Of a stretch of DNA of 64,000 nucleotides, positions 42,550 through 51,397 are shown in pieces. The position numbers and the translations under genes were made by a program. The stretch's first letter is position 1. The number at the start of each line of letters is the position of its first letter. The DNA is taken from the NCBI GenBank assembly GCA_048268105.1, contig JBLWWH010000006.1, positions 1 through 64,000 on the forward strand, read 5' to 3'. Source of the DNA: Profundicola sp048268105 (lineage in GTDB: Bacteria > Bacteroidota > Bacteroidia > Flavobacteriales > Weeksellaceae). The notes under the pieces are model-generated. The model was not told the DNA's origin and did no database searches. It saw only the letters and a list, made by a program, of their open reading frames with translations.

Positions 42550-42557
42550 CAAAAATA
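42550..42557 (-). promoter_or_regulatory. TAnnTTTG -7 box for the E1 gene
   Basis: The minus strand reads TATTTTTG 22 nt before the ATG at 42527. It supports the shorter start. Confidence 0.45.
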
Positions 42558-42685
42558 CAAAGATTATTTTGGATTTACTTATTGGATTTTAATCTTATGG
42601 CTAGCTATGTTAGGATTTTGATATTAAAGCTAGTATTTAAGCCTAATGAAGGCTAAAATTATTTGTTTTTAAAGCTTGTGTACTT

Positions 42686-43564
42686 TTATTCTATAGAATC
42701 TAAATCTTGATTCACTTCCTTGGTGTAAAGCTCGTTCAAGGCTGTATCTTGGGAGTTTTTGTAGAAGAAATAGGCAATCAACGAACTCAAGATTATGGCG
42801 ACAACTAATGTTAAGTAATTTGGCTCGAAAATAGTTTCTTCTAAACTTTCTGTCTTTAGGGTTATAACAAAAGCGATAAAATTGTTTAGCGCATGAAGAA
42901 ATATGACCAGCCATAGAGATTGTGTTCTCCAATAGATAAATCCAAGAGCTAGTCCAATCATTCCAGCGCCTAGAAACTGCCAAGGATTCAGGTGAGCAAT
43001 ACCGAATAATAAGGAACTTATTATAATCGCTACCCATGGGGAAATTTTTGCATTGAGCATGCCTCTAAGTATGAGTCCTCTAAAAATTAGCTCTTCTAGT
43101 ATAGGAGCTAAAATAACCACCATTATAAAAGCAGCTACTTTATATTCAAAAATCATGGCAAAACTTGATTCAAAAGTCTTGTATAAGTCTTCGAGCAATG
43201 GATATCCTTCGGTAGGGACGAGCATTGCTAAATATTCTGCTATGGGCATAATAGAAAAATAGAAAGCAATAGCTAAGACGATATGTTTTAGCTGTATTTT
43301 GGAGTGGAAGAAGTTTTTTAATTCTTGAATTCTCAGCTTTTTTATGGTCATAATGCTCAGGACCGCCAAACCAAAACCTAAAAGAAATGATAAAGGAAGC
43401 AATACATGTGAAAGTTCTTTCATAAAAAATGTAGGAGCAGAGATGAGGCCGCCTACAACTTGCCCAATCAGAAGGGTTAAGCAAAAGTATAAAATAGCTT
43501 CACCCACACTAACCTTATAATTGAAGTAGGTAGTTAATCCAGGACGCGATTGATTTGATTCCAT
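42686..43564 (-). CDS. CPBP-family intramembrane metalloprotease-like protein
   Basis: The 292-residue polytopic membrane protein carries the CPBP/Abi motifs: EELIFRGLILRG (Glu-Glu and Arg), a later FGIAHLNPWQFLGAG (His) and HALNNFIAF (His-Asn). These are the glutamate and histidine residues thought to form the active site of Rce1-like proteases. About eight membrane segments are seen. It follows rlmH by 2 nt, so the two share a transcript. The substrate is unknown. Confidence 0.88.
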   Translation of the reverse strand: MESNQSRPGLTTYFNYKVSVGEAILYFCLTLLIGQVVGGLISAPTFFMKELSHVLLPLSFLLGFGLAVLSIMTIKKLRIQELKNFFHSKIQLKHIVLAIAFYFSIMPIAEYLAMLVPTEGYPLLEDLYKTFESSFAMIFEYKVAAFIMVVILAPILEELIFRGLILRGMLNAKISPWVAIIISSLLFGIAHLNPWQFLGAGMIGLALGFIYWRTQSLWLVIFLHALNNFIAFVITLKTESLEETIFEPNYLTLVVAIILSSLIAYFFYKNSQDTALNELYTKEVNQDLDSIE

Positions 43565-43566
43565 AT

Positions 43567-44040
43567 TTAATCGTGATGATATGATTTGCCTTGCAATATA
43601 GTAAAAGCTCTATAGACTTGTTCAACAAAGAATAATCTTACCATCTGATGCGTAAAGGTCATTTTAGATAAGGAGATTTTTGCATTGCTGCGCTGATACA
43701 TTTTCTCTGAAAAACCATAAGGTCCACCTACCACAAATACCAAGTGATTGGCCATAGAAATAAACTGATTGTTCAGGAATTTCGCAAATTGCGTCGAGGT
43801 ATAGCTTTTTCCTTTTTCATCTAACAAAACAACATAATCAGATGGATTAATCTTATCTAAGAAGGCATCTTCTTCTAGAAGTTTTTGTTGTTCTGGGCTC
43901 AAGTTCTTTCTTCCTTTTATATCAGGAAGTTCTACACGTTTAAAATTATAATGCGGAGGAAGGCGTTTCTCATATTTTTGCATCAACTGAATAATTTGAG
44001 ATTCGTCTGTTAACCCCATGCAGAGCAATGAAATTTGCAT
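43567..44040 (-). CDS. rlmH: 23S rRNA (pseudouridine1915-N3)-methyltransferase
   Basis: The 157-residue SPOUT methyltransferase modifies pseudouridine 1915 in helix 69 of 23S rRNA. It shows YEKRLPPHYNFKRVELPDIK, the VLLDEKGKSYTSTQFA block, FVVGGPYGFS and KMTFTHQMVRLFFVEQVYRA near the end. Length is normal. Its start codon is 25 nt from the start of the divergent BrkB-like gene, so the two promoters must overlap. Confidence 0.95.
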   Translation of the reverse strand: MQISLLCMGLTDESQIIQLMQKYEKRLPPHYNFKRVELPDIKGRKNLSPEQQKLLEEDAFLDKINPSDYVVLLDEKGKSYTSTQFAKFLNNQFISMANHLVFVVGGPYGFSEKMYQRSNAKISLSKMTFTHQMVRLFFVEQVYRAFTILQGKSYHHD

Positions 44041-44058
44041 ATATTTGTTTTTGGAGGA
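44040..44058 (+). promoter_or_regulatory. Promoter box and strong Shine-Dalgarno site for the BrkB-like gene
   Basis: TATATTTG (44040-44047) is followed by GGAGGA (44053-44058), 7 nt before the ATG at 44066. Strong SD sites are unusual in this phylum and this one fixes the start. Confidence 0.55.
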
Positions 44059-44065
44059 TAAATGT

Positions 44066-45061
44066 ATGAGTTTTCAAGATAATTTTGATAATCTAAAAAT
44101 TGTTCGCCGAACAAAAGTCTTTCTCAAAAGTATTCAAATTCCCACTCTAGAAGGTTTGAATTTATATACCTTAATGCAGATTTACATTTCGGGACTATTG
44201 CGCGGCGCCATAACTACTCGTGCAGCTGCTATTTCTTGGAGTTTATTTTTAAGTTTATTTCCTTTTCTACTATTCGTTTATTCATGGATTCCATATTTGC
44301 CTAACTTCGATGTAATCGAACAGAGTATTTATGAATTCTTGGTGGATAGAATATTTCCACAAAACGAAGCCGATCAAATCGAAAATTATGTATCGGTGAT
44401 TGCACGCCGAAACACAAGTAGTTTCTTTACGATTACGATTGCTATTATATTCGCGACCAATGGTATTAACTCGCTGATGACAGGGTTTAATAATACAACG
44501 CGAAGAATTGCGGGAGTGAGGGAAAGAAATACGATCAAACAATACTTGATTGCCCTTGTCTTTACGATTGCCGTAACTGCATTTCTGCTGGTCTATATGT
44601 GGTTTTTAATTTACTTTTTAACACCAAGCACAGAAATATTAACCTCTATGATTGAGTCTGAGTGGGTGGTCTCGGGGGTGAAACGTGTTATTTTCTTTGT
44701 AGCTGGTTTTTTATTCTTTCTTACGGCTATTTCGTTTCTCTACTTTTATGGAATTAAATTCGATGGAAGATTTAGAAGAATGATACCAGGAGCGTTTTTA
44801 ACAACTTTACTTTTCTTTGGATTAACCGTTGGATTTAGCTTTTACATCGAAAATTTCAATAATTACAACCTGCTCTATGGTTCGATTAGTACCTTGTTGA
44901 TCGTTATGTTATTCCTCTATGCTTCTGTTCTCATAATCCTACTAGGTTTTGAGCTCAATATGACTTTGCTTTACGCTAAGGATCGTCAAGAAGTTTTGAT
45001 TAAGAAAATAAAAAGCGAAAGCGATTTACCCTATGATGTAATGGAAGAGGAGTTGTATTGA
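44066..45061 (+). CDS. YihY/BrkB-family inner-membrane protein
   Basis: The 331-residue protein has about six membrane helices in the YihY/virulence-factor-BrkB pattern, with TRAAAISWSLFLSLFPFLLF near the first helix and YGSISTLLIVMLFLYASVLI near the last. Once called RNase BN in error, the family has no settled function; envelope integrity or transport is suspected. The start at 44066 is chosen over 44018 because a promoter box and a GGAGGA ribosome site lie between, and 44018 is inside rlmH. Confidence 0.88.
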   Translation: MSFQDNFDNLKIVRRTKVFLKSIQIPTLEGLNLYTLMQIYISGLLRGAITTRAAAISWSLFLSLFPFLLFVYSWIPYLPNFDVIEQSIYEFLVDRIFPQNEADQIENYVSVIARRNTSSFFTITIAIIFATNGINSLMTGFNNTTRRIAGVRERNTIKQYLIALVFTIAVTAFLLVYMWFLIYFLTPSTEILTSMIESEWVVSGVKRVIFFVAGFLFFLTAISFLYFYGIKFDGRFRRMIPGAFLTTLLFFGLTVGFSFYIENFNNYNLLYGSISTLLIVMLFLYASVLIILLGFELNMTLLYAKDRQEVLIKKIKSESDLPYDVMEEELY

Positions 45062-45067
45062 TGAATC

Positions 45068-45907
45068 CTAAAGCGGATGTCCACATCTGTGGCAAAACTC
45101 TGCGTTAGGCAAATGAGTTTCCTCACTACAGTATTGGCAAACTCGAACTTCTAAATCCTCACTATTTTTATGACGCGCAATTTCAGCACTAATGATTCCC
45201 GTCGGAACCGCAATAATCGAGTAACCCATAATCATAATAGCTGATGCTAAAAACTGACCTAAGGGAGTAATAGGTGTAATATCGCCATAACCCACAGTGG
45301 TCAAGGTAACAATTGCCCAATATATACTCACTGGTATATTCTCAAAGGATGAAGAAGGATTACCACCTTCGATGAGGTAGATCAAAGTACCAATAACACA
45401 TACTGTGAGCAATAAAAAGAATAAAAAATAGGAGATTTTAGGCCAACTTCTTCTTAATGAATAGGCCAACGTATTTCTTTCATTTAAGAATCTTACGAGT
45501 TTAAAAATCCTAAAGATTCTCAATAAACGCATTACACGAAGTACCATGAAGAAATGAGTTCCTGTAATAAAGAATTCTAAATATGTAGGTAGAATGGCCA
45601 ATAAATCTATAACACCATAGAAACTTGTGGCGTATCTAATAGGTTTTTTCACCGAATATAATCTCGCTGCATATTCAATGGAAAATAATATGGTTAATAT
45701 CCATTCTATATAATAAAAATACTTGTAGTAAAGAATATTATAAGCATCCACGCTCTCTAACATCAACACGGCAATACTTATTACAATAAGAATGAGTAAT
45801 GAAACATCAAAGGTTTTACCCCAAAAGGTATTAGCCTCAAAGATTATCTCGTGAGTTTTTCCTTTTAGGCTTTTGGGGTCGAAGTTTTTTTCGTCACGCG
45901 TTGGCAT
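45068..45907 (-). CDS. Voltage-gated potassium channel-like ion transporter with C-terminal zinc ribbon
   Basis: The 279-residue protein has six membrane segments (about 28 to 245). The S4-like helix is basic (MRLLRIFRIFKLVRFL) and the selectivity filter is TTVGYGDI, so potassium selectivity is expected. After the last helix come about 35 residues with CQYC and CHRC pairs, a predicted zinc ribbon. Length is typical of bacterial Kv-like channels of this sort. It is convergent with the BrkB-like gene with a 6-nt gap. Confidence 0.9.
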   Translation of the reverse strand: MPTRDEKNFDPKSLKGKTHEIIFEANTFWGKTFDVSLLILIVISIAVLMLESVDAYNILYYKYFYYIEWILTILFSIEYAARLYSVKKPIRYATSFYGVIDLLAILPTYLEFFITGTHFFMVLRVMRLLRIFRIFKLVRFLNERNTLAYSLRRSWPKISYFLFFLLLTVCVIGTLIYLIEGGNPSSSFENIPVSIYWAIVTLTTVGYGDITPITPLGQFLASAIMIMGYSIIAVPTGIISAEIARHKNSEDLEVRVCQYCSEETHLPNAEFCHRCGHPL

Positions 45908-45911
45908 AAAG

Positions 45912-45919
45912 CAAATGTA
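45912..45919 (-). promoter_or_regulatory. TAnnTTTG -7 box abutting the channel start
   Basis: The minus strand reads TACATTTG only 4 nt before the ATG at 45907. The transcript would be leaderless or nearly so. Confidence 0.4.
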
Positions 45920-46234
45920 ATCAAAAATTATTTCAATAAAATGATTTGATCTAAAACCTCATAAGTAGAGATATAAAACTGAAATAAAACATTCTTAAAA
46001 ATAAAAATCACGCTGGTGCCTTATATTTTTAAATTTGGCTTTGAATTTGCTATATATCTCAGTTATAAATAAAATCCTATCTTTGACAGTGTGGTTATTT
46101 TAGATAATGCCATGGGTAATTCAATGTAATGATGCTTAAGTCATGAGTTGTTACGGATTATTCAGAAACTCTATTAGTATAATGTAGATTGAAAACTAGA
46201 GCTTAAATATTGAAAATAAATTAAAATAAATATT
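45920..46234. other. Intergenic region between channel and OmpA lipoprotein
   Basis: No gene is seen. A TATCTTTG box on the plus strand (46078-46085) could start a leader of about 150 nt for the OmpA lipoprotein. No tRNA-like or riboswitch-like structure was recognised. Confidence 0.45.
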
Positions 46235-47083
46235 ATGAAAAAAACTCTTTTATTAGCAGGTGCTTCGGTGTTTTTGCTAACGAGCTGTGTAAGTAAGAAA
46301 AAGTACGATGACCTACAAGCCCAATTTGATGGTGTATATCAATCAAAACAATCATTGAGCAATGAGCTAACAAAATGTAACAGTGATGTGGCTTCTCTGC
46401 AAGCGCAGTTGGATGGTGTTAAAAACTTGAGCCAATCAGATAAAGAAAGTGTTAAGGTTCTTGAGAATGCTTTAGACAAATGTTTGAATGCACAATCTAG
46501 TGGTAGTATGAATATTACTAAACTGATTGAGCAAATTGATTCGTCTAATAAGTATATTAAGCAATTGATTAGCTCTAAAAACAAAAGTGACTCACTTAAC
46601 TTAGTGTTAACCAATAATTTAACGAAATCTCTATCGAGAGAAGAATTAAAAGATATTGATGTTCAAGTTCAGAAAGGAGTTGTTTTCATTTCTTTATCAG
46701 ACAACATGTTATATAGATCTGGTAGCTACGAAATTAGCCCAGCGGCTAACGACGTACTTTCTAAGATTGCAAAAATCATCAAGGATTATCCTACTTATGA
46801 CGTAATGGTTGAAGGTAACACGGATAATGTGCCAATTTCTAGAGAAAACATTAGAAATAACTGGGATTTAAGTGCTTTACGTGCAAGTTCAGTTGTTCAG
46901 TCTTTACAAACTAAGCATGGTGTAGATCCTAAGAGAATGACCGCCGGAGGACGTGGTGAGTACAACACTGTTGCTACCAATGCTACGCCTGCAGGTAGAA
47001 ATAAGAACAGAAGAACAGAAATTATTATTCTTCCAAACTTAGATCAGTTCATGGAATTAATTGGACAAGCTCCTACGGAGTAA
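46235..47083 (+). CDS. OmpA-family lipoprotein
   Basis: The 282-residue protein has a lipoprotein signal (LLTSC, Cys about 18) followed by VSKKKYDDLQAQFDG and a long coiled coil (about 25-130). A C-terminal OmpA domain follows (about 145-275) with VMVEGNTDNVPIS, LSALRASSVVQSL and NRRTEIII. It should be anchored in the outer membrane and bind peptidoglycan, like Pal. A perfect terminator follows 23 nt after the stop. Confidence 0.92.
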   Translation: MKKTLLLAGASVFLLTSCVSKKKYDDLQAQFDGVYQSKQSLSNELTKCNSDVASLQAQLDGVKNLSQSDKESVKVLENALDKCLNAQSSGSMNITKLIEQIDSSNKYIKQLISSKNKSDSLNLVLTNNLTKSLSREELKDIDVQVQKGVVFISLSDNMLYRSGSYEISPAANDVLSKIAKIIKDYPTYDVMVEGNTDNVPISRENIRNNWDLSALRASSVVQSLQTKHGVDPKRMTAGGRGEYNTVATNATPAGRNKNRRTEIIILPNLDQFMELIGQAPTE

Positions 47084-47106
47084 TTGATCTGAATCAATAA
47101 AATTAT

Positions 47107-47142
47107 AAATCCTGTTATCAATAGATAGCAGGATTTTTTTAT
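47107..47142 (+). terminator. Intrinsic terminator after the OmpA lipoprotein gene
   Basis: A 13-bp stem (47107-47119 with 47124-47136, one G-U pair) has an AATA loop and is followed by a T run. Confidence 0.88.
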
Positions 47143-47171
47143 GCTTTATACTTTTATTTTAAAGTGGCTTT

Positions 47172-47879
47172 TTAAACTTGTAGAATAAAAATTGCAGGTC
47201 TTTTGTGTAAATCGATCTGCTTAGACTTCCATTGTTGAATCGTGCCAGAATATATCATTTCTGTGTCCAACGTAATATCACAGGCTACACAAAGTCTTGT
47301 ATTTTTAGATAAGGTCTGTTTTATGTCTTCTAAGAACTTATTGTTACGATAAGGCGTTTCCATGAAGATCTCGGCAGAACCTTCCTTTTGGCTCTTATTC
47401 TCAAGTCGAGAAAGGGCTTGTCTTCTTTCGCGTTTATCAATAGGTAGATAACCATGAAAGCTAAAGGATTGGCCATTAAATCCCGAGGCTGCTAAGGCTA
47501 GAAAAATAGATGACGGACCAATCAATGGAATCACCGGAATTTTGCTTTGATGCGCCGCCCAAACCAATCGCGCACCTGGATCCGCGATGCCCGGTATTCC
47601 CGCTTCAGAAATAATCCCAACTGAATTACCCTCTTTTATTGGATCCAATAATCTAGGTATTTCTTGATCGCTGGTATGTTTGTTCAAGATTTCAATCTTT
47701 AATTCAGATTGAACCTTATCTGGTAAAATAGTTTTAATAAATCTTCTAGCTGATTTTTCATTTTCAACTACAAAATGATTTAGCTCTCGTATGATATCTA
47801 AATTATAAGTAGGCAAAACACGCTCCGGTGAACTTTCGCCTAAAAGTGAAGGGATTACATAAACCTTAGCCGTTTTCAT
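47172..47879 (-). CDS. RsmI-like tetrapyrrole-methylase-family methyltransferase
   Basis: The 235-residue protein belongs to the RsmI/tetrapyrrole methylase fold. It shows GIISEAGIPGIADPGARLV, IPVIPLIGPSSIFLALAASG and FHGYLPIDKRERR. RsmI 2'-O-methylates C1402 of 16S rRNA, but this shorter form, with a different N-terminus (VYVIPSLLGE), is a paralogue found in Bacteroidota alongside true RsmI. The exact target is not known. It overlaps the phosphatase gene by 4 nt. Confidence 0.8.
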   Translation of the reverse strand: MKTAKVYVIPSLLGESSPERVLPTYNLDIIRELNHFVVENEKSARRFIKTILPDKVQSELKIEILNKHTSDQEIPRLLDPIKEGNSVGIISEAGIPGIADPGARLVWAAHQSKIPVIPLIGPSSIFLALAASGFNGQSFSFHGYLPIDKRERRQALSRLENKSQKEGSAEIFMETPYRNNKFLEDIKQTLSKNTRLCVACDITLDTEMIYSGTIQQWKSKQIDLHKRPAIFILQV

Positions 47880-48325
47880 TTAGAAATTTTCATAAGGATA
47901 CGATCCGTAGCTTCATCTAGCATTTGATAAACTTTCTCAAAACCATCGTCTCCACCATAGTATGGATCTGGAACTTGTTCGTTTCGACCTTGATTCACTT
48001 CATTTAAAATCATGATCACTTTGTCTTCGTCCTCTTGTGTTCGCGCTAGTCTAACGACATTTTGGTAGTTGCTAGCATCCATAACATAGATGAGGTCGAA
48101 ATTATCGAAATCTTCAACTGTAAATTGTCTTCCTCTTAATTGAGAAATATCTAAATCATGTTGGGCAGCTACTTCAATCGAGCGAGGATCTGGTGCCTTT
48201 CCAACGTGCCAATCACTTGTACCAGCTGAATCAACCAATATATCGTCACCTACTTTAGAGGCTAAAATGCCTTCGGCTAAGGGTGAACGACAGATATTTC
48301 CTAAGCAAACCATTAATATTCTCAT
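47876..48325 (-). CDS. Low-molecular-weight protein tyrosine phosphatase
   Basis: The 149-residue phosphatase has the CX5R loop in VCLGNICRSPLAEG (Cys7, Arg13) and the general-acid Asp in PDPYYGG. Such enzymes can dephosphorylate BY-kinases like Wzc, though this gene is far from the capsule locus and lies in a dnaA operon. It overlaps the dnaA stop by 1 nt and the downstream methyltransferase by 4 nt. Confidence 0.93.
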   Translation of the reverse strand: MRILMVCLGNICRSPLAEGILASKVGDDILVDSAGTSDWHVGKAPDPRSIEVAAQHDLDISQLRGRQFTVEDFDNFDLIYVMDASNYQNVVRLARTQEDEDKVIMILNEVNQGRNEQVPDPYYGGDDGFEKVYQMLDEATDRILMKISK

Positions 48326-49755
48326 TACTCTGCAGAAATTTTTCTTCTTAAATCATCAACATAACCCTTGAAAACTTTATCTGTTTCAGATAGGTTCTTT
48401 ACGGTCTTACAAGCGTGTAACACAGTTGCGTGGTCGCGTTTCCCAATTTGAGTTCCAATACTTGCTAACGAAGCATTGGTGTACTGCTTTGCAAAGAACA
48501 TGGCCAATTGTCTTGCTTGTACAATATCTCTTTTTCTAGTTTTAGATTGAACTTTCTCTAATGGAATCTTGAAATAATCACAAACCACTTTTTGAATATA
48601 ATCAATTGAAATTTCTTTGCGTTGCGTTTGGATTAAGGTAACCAAAGCTCGTTCGGCCAATTCCAAGGTGATTTCTTTTTTGTTCAATAAAGATTGCGCC
48701 ATCAAAGAGTTGAGAGCACCCTCTAATTCACGAAAGTTAGTTTTAATGTTTTTAGCAATATATTCAATTACTTCCTCTGGAATTTCCATTCCATCTTTTT
48801 CTAATTTATGCTTAAGAATGTTATATCTCAAATCATAGTCAGGTGCTTGCAAGTCAGCAGATAATCCCCACTTGAAACGTGAAATCAATCGCTGTTCCAT
48901 GTCTTGAATATCCACAGGTGGTTTATCAGAGGTTAAGATTAACTGATTCCCTCTCTGGTGTAAATCATTGAATATATGGAAGAACACTTCTTGAGTTCCT
49001 TTTTTACCTGACAAAAATTGAACATCATCAATAATTAAAACATCAATCATTTGATAGAAGTGAATAAAATCATTTCTATTGTTTGAACGAGAAGCCTCGG
49101 CATATTGCTGAATGAACTTCTGCATGTCCACGTATAAAACTGTTTTTTCCGGATGTTTTTCTTTAACCTCAAGTCCAATAGCGTGCGCTAAGTGAGTTTT
49201 ACCTAAACCTACACCACCATAAATAAACAACGGATTAAAGGATGTCCCTCCCGGTCTTTTGGCGATAGCTTTACCTGCAGATCTAGCCAGTCTGTTTGTT
49301 TCACCTTCTATAAAATTATCGAAATTAAAATGAATATTTAATTGCGAATCAATTTTGATTTTTTGTAAACCTGGAATGATGAATGGGTTCTTAACCTTAG
49401 AGCTTTCTAGATGAAGAGGAGCATTTAATTCTTGAGGTTTTAATTTTTCTTTATTCGAACTTGGTATCTTTACGGTGTAAGGATCTTTTTTTGAAATATT
49501 CTGATCCATTACGATACTATAAACTAACTTAGCATCGCCTCCTAATTCTTTTTGTAAGGAAACTTTTAATAATTTTATGTAGTGTTCCTCTAGCCATTCG
49601 TAGAAGAATTTGCTGGGAACTTGAATGGTTAGGATTGATTTATCAAGTTTAATGGCCTTTATCGGCTCAAACCAAGTGGTATAGGCTTGAGGAGAGATAT
49701 TATCCTGAATGAACTCTAAGCAATTGCTCCATACAGAAGCTGCTGTTTTGGACAT
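48325..49755 (-). CDS. dnaA: Chromosomal replication initiator protein
   Basis: The 476-residue AAA+ protein opens the replication origin. It shows an N-terminal domain I (VWSNCLEFIQDNISPQAYTT), Walker A in FIYGGVGLGKTHLAHAIG, Walker B in VLIIDDVQFLSGKKGTQ, and the C-terminal DNA-binding signature KRDHATVLHACKTV. Length is normal. No DnaA boxes were seen on either side, so the origin may be elsewhere. A hairpin with a T run lies in its leader. Confidence 0.97.
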   Translation of the reverse strand: MSKTAASVWSNCLEFIQDNISPQAYTTWFEPIKAIKLDKSILTIQVPSKFFYEWLEEHYIKLLKVSLQKELGGDAKLVYSIVMDQNISKKDPYTVKIPSSNKEKLKPQELNAPLHLESSKVKNPFIIPGLQKIKIDSQLNIHFNFDNFIEGETNRLARSAGKAIAKRPGGTSFNPLFIYGGVGLGKTHLAHAIGLEVKEKHPEKTVLYVDMQKFIQQYAEASRSNNRNDFIHFYQMIDVLIIDDVQFLSGKKGTQEVFFHIFNDLHQRGNQLILTSDKPPVDIQDMEQRLISRFKWGLSADLQAPDYDLRYNILKHKLEKDGMEIPEEVIEYIAKNIKTNFRELEGALNSLMAQSLLNKKEITLELAERALVTLIQTQRKEISIDYIQKVVCDYFKIPLEKVQSKTRKRDIVQARQLAMFFAKQYTNASLASIGTQIGKRDHATVLHACKTVKNLSETDKVFKGYVDDLRRKISAE

Positions 49756-49788
49756 AGCTATTTTTAGTTAAATTTGTTAGTCGAAAAA

Positions 49789-49808
49789 GGCTCACTAATA
49801 ATTGAGCC
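49789..49808 (-). terminator. Terminator-like hairpin in the dnaA leader
   Basis: On the minus strand GGCTCA and TGAGCC pair around an 8-nt loop and are followed by TTTTT, 33 nt before the dnaA ATG. It may be an attenuator or may stop read-through into dnaA. Confidence 0.45.
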
Positions 49809-49906
49809 CTGTGGTACAAAAATGTGAAAAAACTTTGAACAAAAAAAGTCACTTACCTATTGCAGAATTGAAAACATTTTCGTATCTATTAAAGAATACA
49901 TTAAGC

Positions 49907-50329
49907 ATGATTGAGGCAACTACTTTTATTAGAGTGAGATATGGCGAAACCGACCAAATGGGCTTTGTCTATTACGGCAACTACGCGCAATTCTTTGAAA
50001 TTGGTCGTGTAGAACTCTTTAGGCAAATTGGTGTAACATACAAGTCATTGGAGGACAATGGAGTAATGATGCCTGTAATAAATATGCAGAGTTTTTACCA
50101 TCATCCAGCACGTTATGATGATCACTTGAAAATCGTGACTTCTATCCCAAAAATTCCCGATGGCGTGAGGATAAAATTCGAATATAAAATTTTTAATGAA
50201 TCAGATTTATTACTTCATGAAGGAAATACGGAATTGGTATTTGTTGATATGTTAAAAAATAGACCATGTCGAATTCCAGAAAATTTACATGAAAAATTAC
50301 TCGATTATGATAATTTAAAGCAAAGCTAA
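49907..50329 (+). CDS. YbgC/4-hydroxybenzoyl-CoA-type acyl-CoA thioesterase
   Basis: The 140-residue hotdog-fold thioesterase cleaves short acyl-CoAs. It shows RVRYGETDQMGFVYYGNYAQ with the catalytic Asp and a FFEIGRVELFR helix near residues 30-45, as in YbgC. The start at 49907 is taken because MIEATTFIRVRYGETD matches family starts. The longer frame from 49802 runs through the dnaA leader region and has no family match. Confidence 0.9.
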   Translation: MIEATTFIRVRYGETDQMGFVYYGNYAQFFEIGRVELFRQIGVTYKSLEDNGVMMPVINMQSFYHHPARYDDHLKIVTSIPKIPDGVRIKFEYKIFNESDLLLHEGNTELVFVDMLKNRPCRIPENLHEKLLDYDNLKQS

Positions 50330-50473
50330 AATGAATATTTGTATTCCTATTTTTTAAAATGCATGCATCTGCTTTTAGGAAACTTTTTTTAAGAAGTAAT
50401 TTGTCTCATCTGATGTTTAGGATAAGGAAATTAGAGTTCTAACTTTAAAAAAAAAAATATTCTAAATCCAAAA
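50330..50473. other. Spacer between convergent genes
   Basis: AT-rich sequence between the thioesterase and the EamA transporter. A run of A residues (near 50448-50457) may serve as a T-run terminator tail on the minus strand, but no clear stem was found. Confidence 0.35.
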
Positions 50474-51397
50474 TTAAGTTTTATGTCGCTTTAATTTTGT
50501 AGTATTCGATACTAAATATACGCCTACAAAAATCATTAATGCCGATACGATTTTAACTAAATTCAAAGAATCTGCTCCTAAAATTATTGCTGTTAAAACT
50601 GCGAATACCGGTTGTGCATAAATATATATGCCGACGGTAGAAGACGGAAGCACGTTTAAGCTTACGGTTGTGAAGTAGTAGGTTAAACAACTAACAAATA
50701 TTAAAATAAAGGCTATCGATAACCAAATTCTGGTGTCCATTTCCGACCATCTAGCATCTATTACTTCATTAAACCCAAAGGGTAAAACCATGAATAAGCC
50801 AATGCTAAATACCCATTTCATGAAAAGCATATTATCGTACTTTTCGATAAGTTTTTTAGAAATAACAAGATAAATAGCGTAGGATAAGGCATTTACGAAA
50901 ATCATAATATTGCCTAAAGTTGGGTTAGGAGCATAGGTACTGGCTCTGGAATCTCCTGATAAAATAAGTGCTAAAGCACCAACCAGCCCCAAAAACAGTC
51001 CTATGGCTTTATTCCAAGTCAATTTTTCTTTCGCTATGAATAGAGCAACAATTAAAACCGCTATGGGTGTGCTTGTCATAATAATGGAAGCGCTAATGGG
51101 CTGGGATAATTCCAAACCTTTGAAAAAGAGGATTTGGTTGATGGCTATTCCAAACAATCCAGCAAGAATGAGTCGCAACCAATCTTTGGATTCTATTTTT
51201 TGCTCTTTACTTGGCGATTTTATGAAATAATGTAAAATCCAGAAAAAGACAACCGCAGCAATACATCTTAACAGTACCAGCCCAAGTGGGTGGATGTATT
51301 CAGGCATGGGGATTTTAGAAACTGTATAGTTAATCCCGTAAATTAAATTAGCCAACAACAAAAGTATGTGGGCTGAAACTACTTTATTTAGTCGCAT
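50474..51397 (-). CDS. EamA/DMT-family transporter
   Basis: The 307-residue inner-membrane protein has ten membrane helices in two EamA repeats, with LLANLIYGINYTVSKIPMPE at the start, AINQILFFKGLELSQPISAS in the first half and SSTVGIYIYAQPVFAVLTAI in the second. Family members export amino acids or other metabolites; the substrate is not predictable. It overlaps yigZ by 10 nt and is the last gene of the ribD-yigZ group. Confidence 0.9.
   Translation of the reverse strand: MRLNKVVSAHILLLLANLIYGINYTVSKIPMPEYIHPLGLVLLRCIAAVVFFWILHYFIKSPSKEQKIESKDWLRLILAGLFGIAINQILFFKGLELSQPISASIIMTSTPIAVLIVALFIAKEKLTWNKAIGLFLGLVGALALILSGDSRASTYAPNPTLGNIMIFVNALSYAIYLVISKKLIEKYDNMLFMKWVFSIGLFMVLPFGFNEVIDARWSEMDTRIWLSIAFILIFVSCLTYYFTTVSLNVLPSSTVGIYIYAQPVFAVLTAIILGADSLNLVKIVSALMIFVGVYLVSNTTKLKRHKT

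Noticed and set aside
46100..46230. Possible RNA gene upstream of the OmpA lipoprotein
   Set aside because: No tRNA cloverleaf, T-loop motif or other recognisable fold was found by eye.
48325..50000. Replication origin next to dnaA
   Set aside because: No cluster of TTATNCACA-type DnaA boxes or strongly AT-rich 13-mers was seen on either side of the gene.
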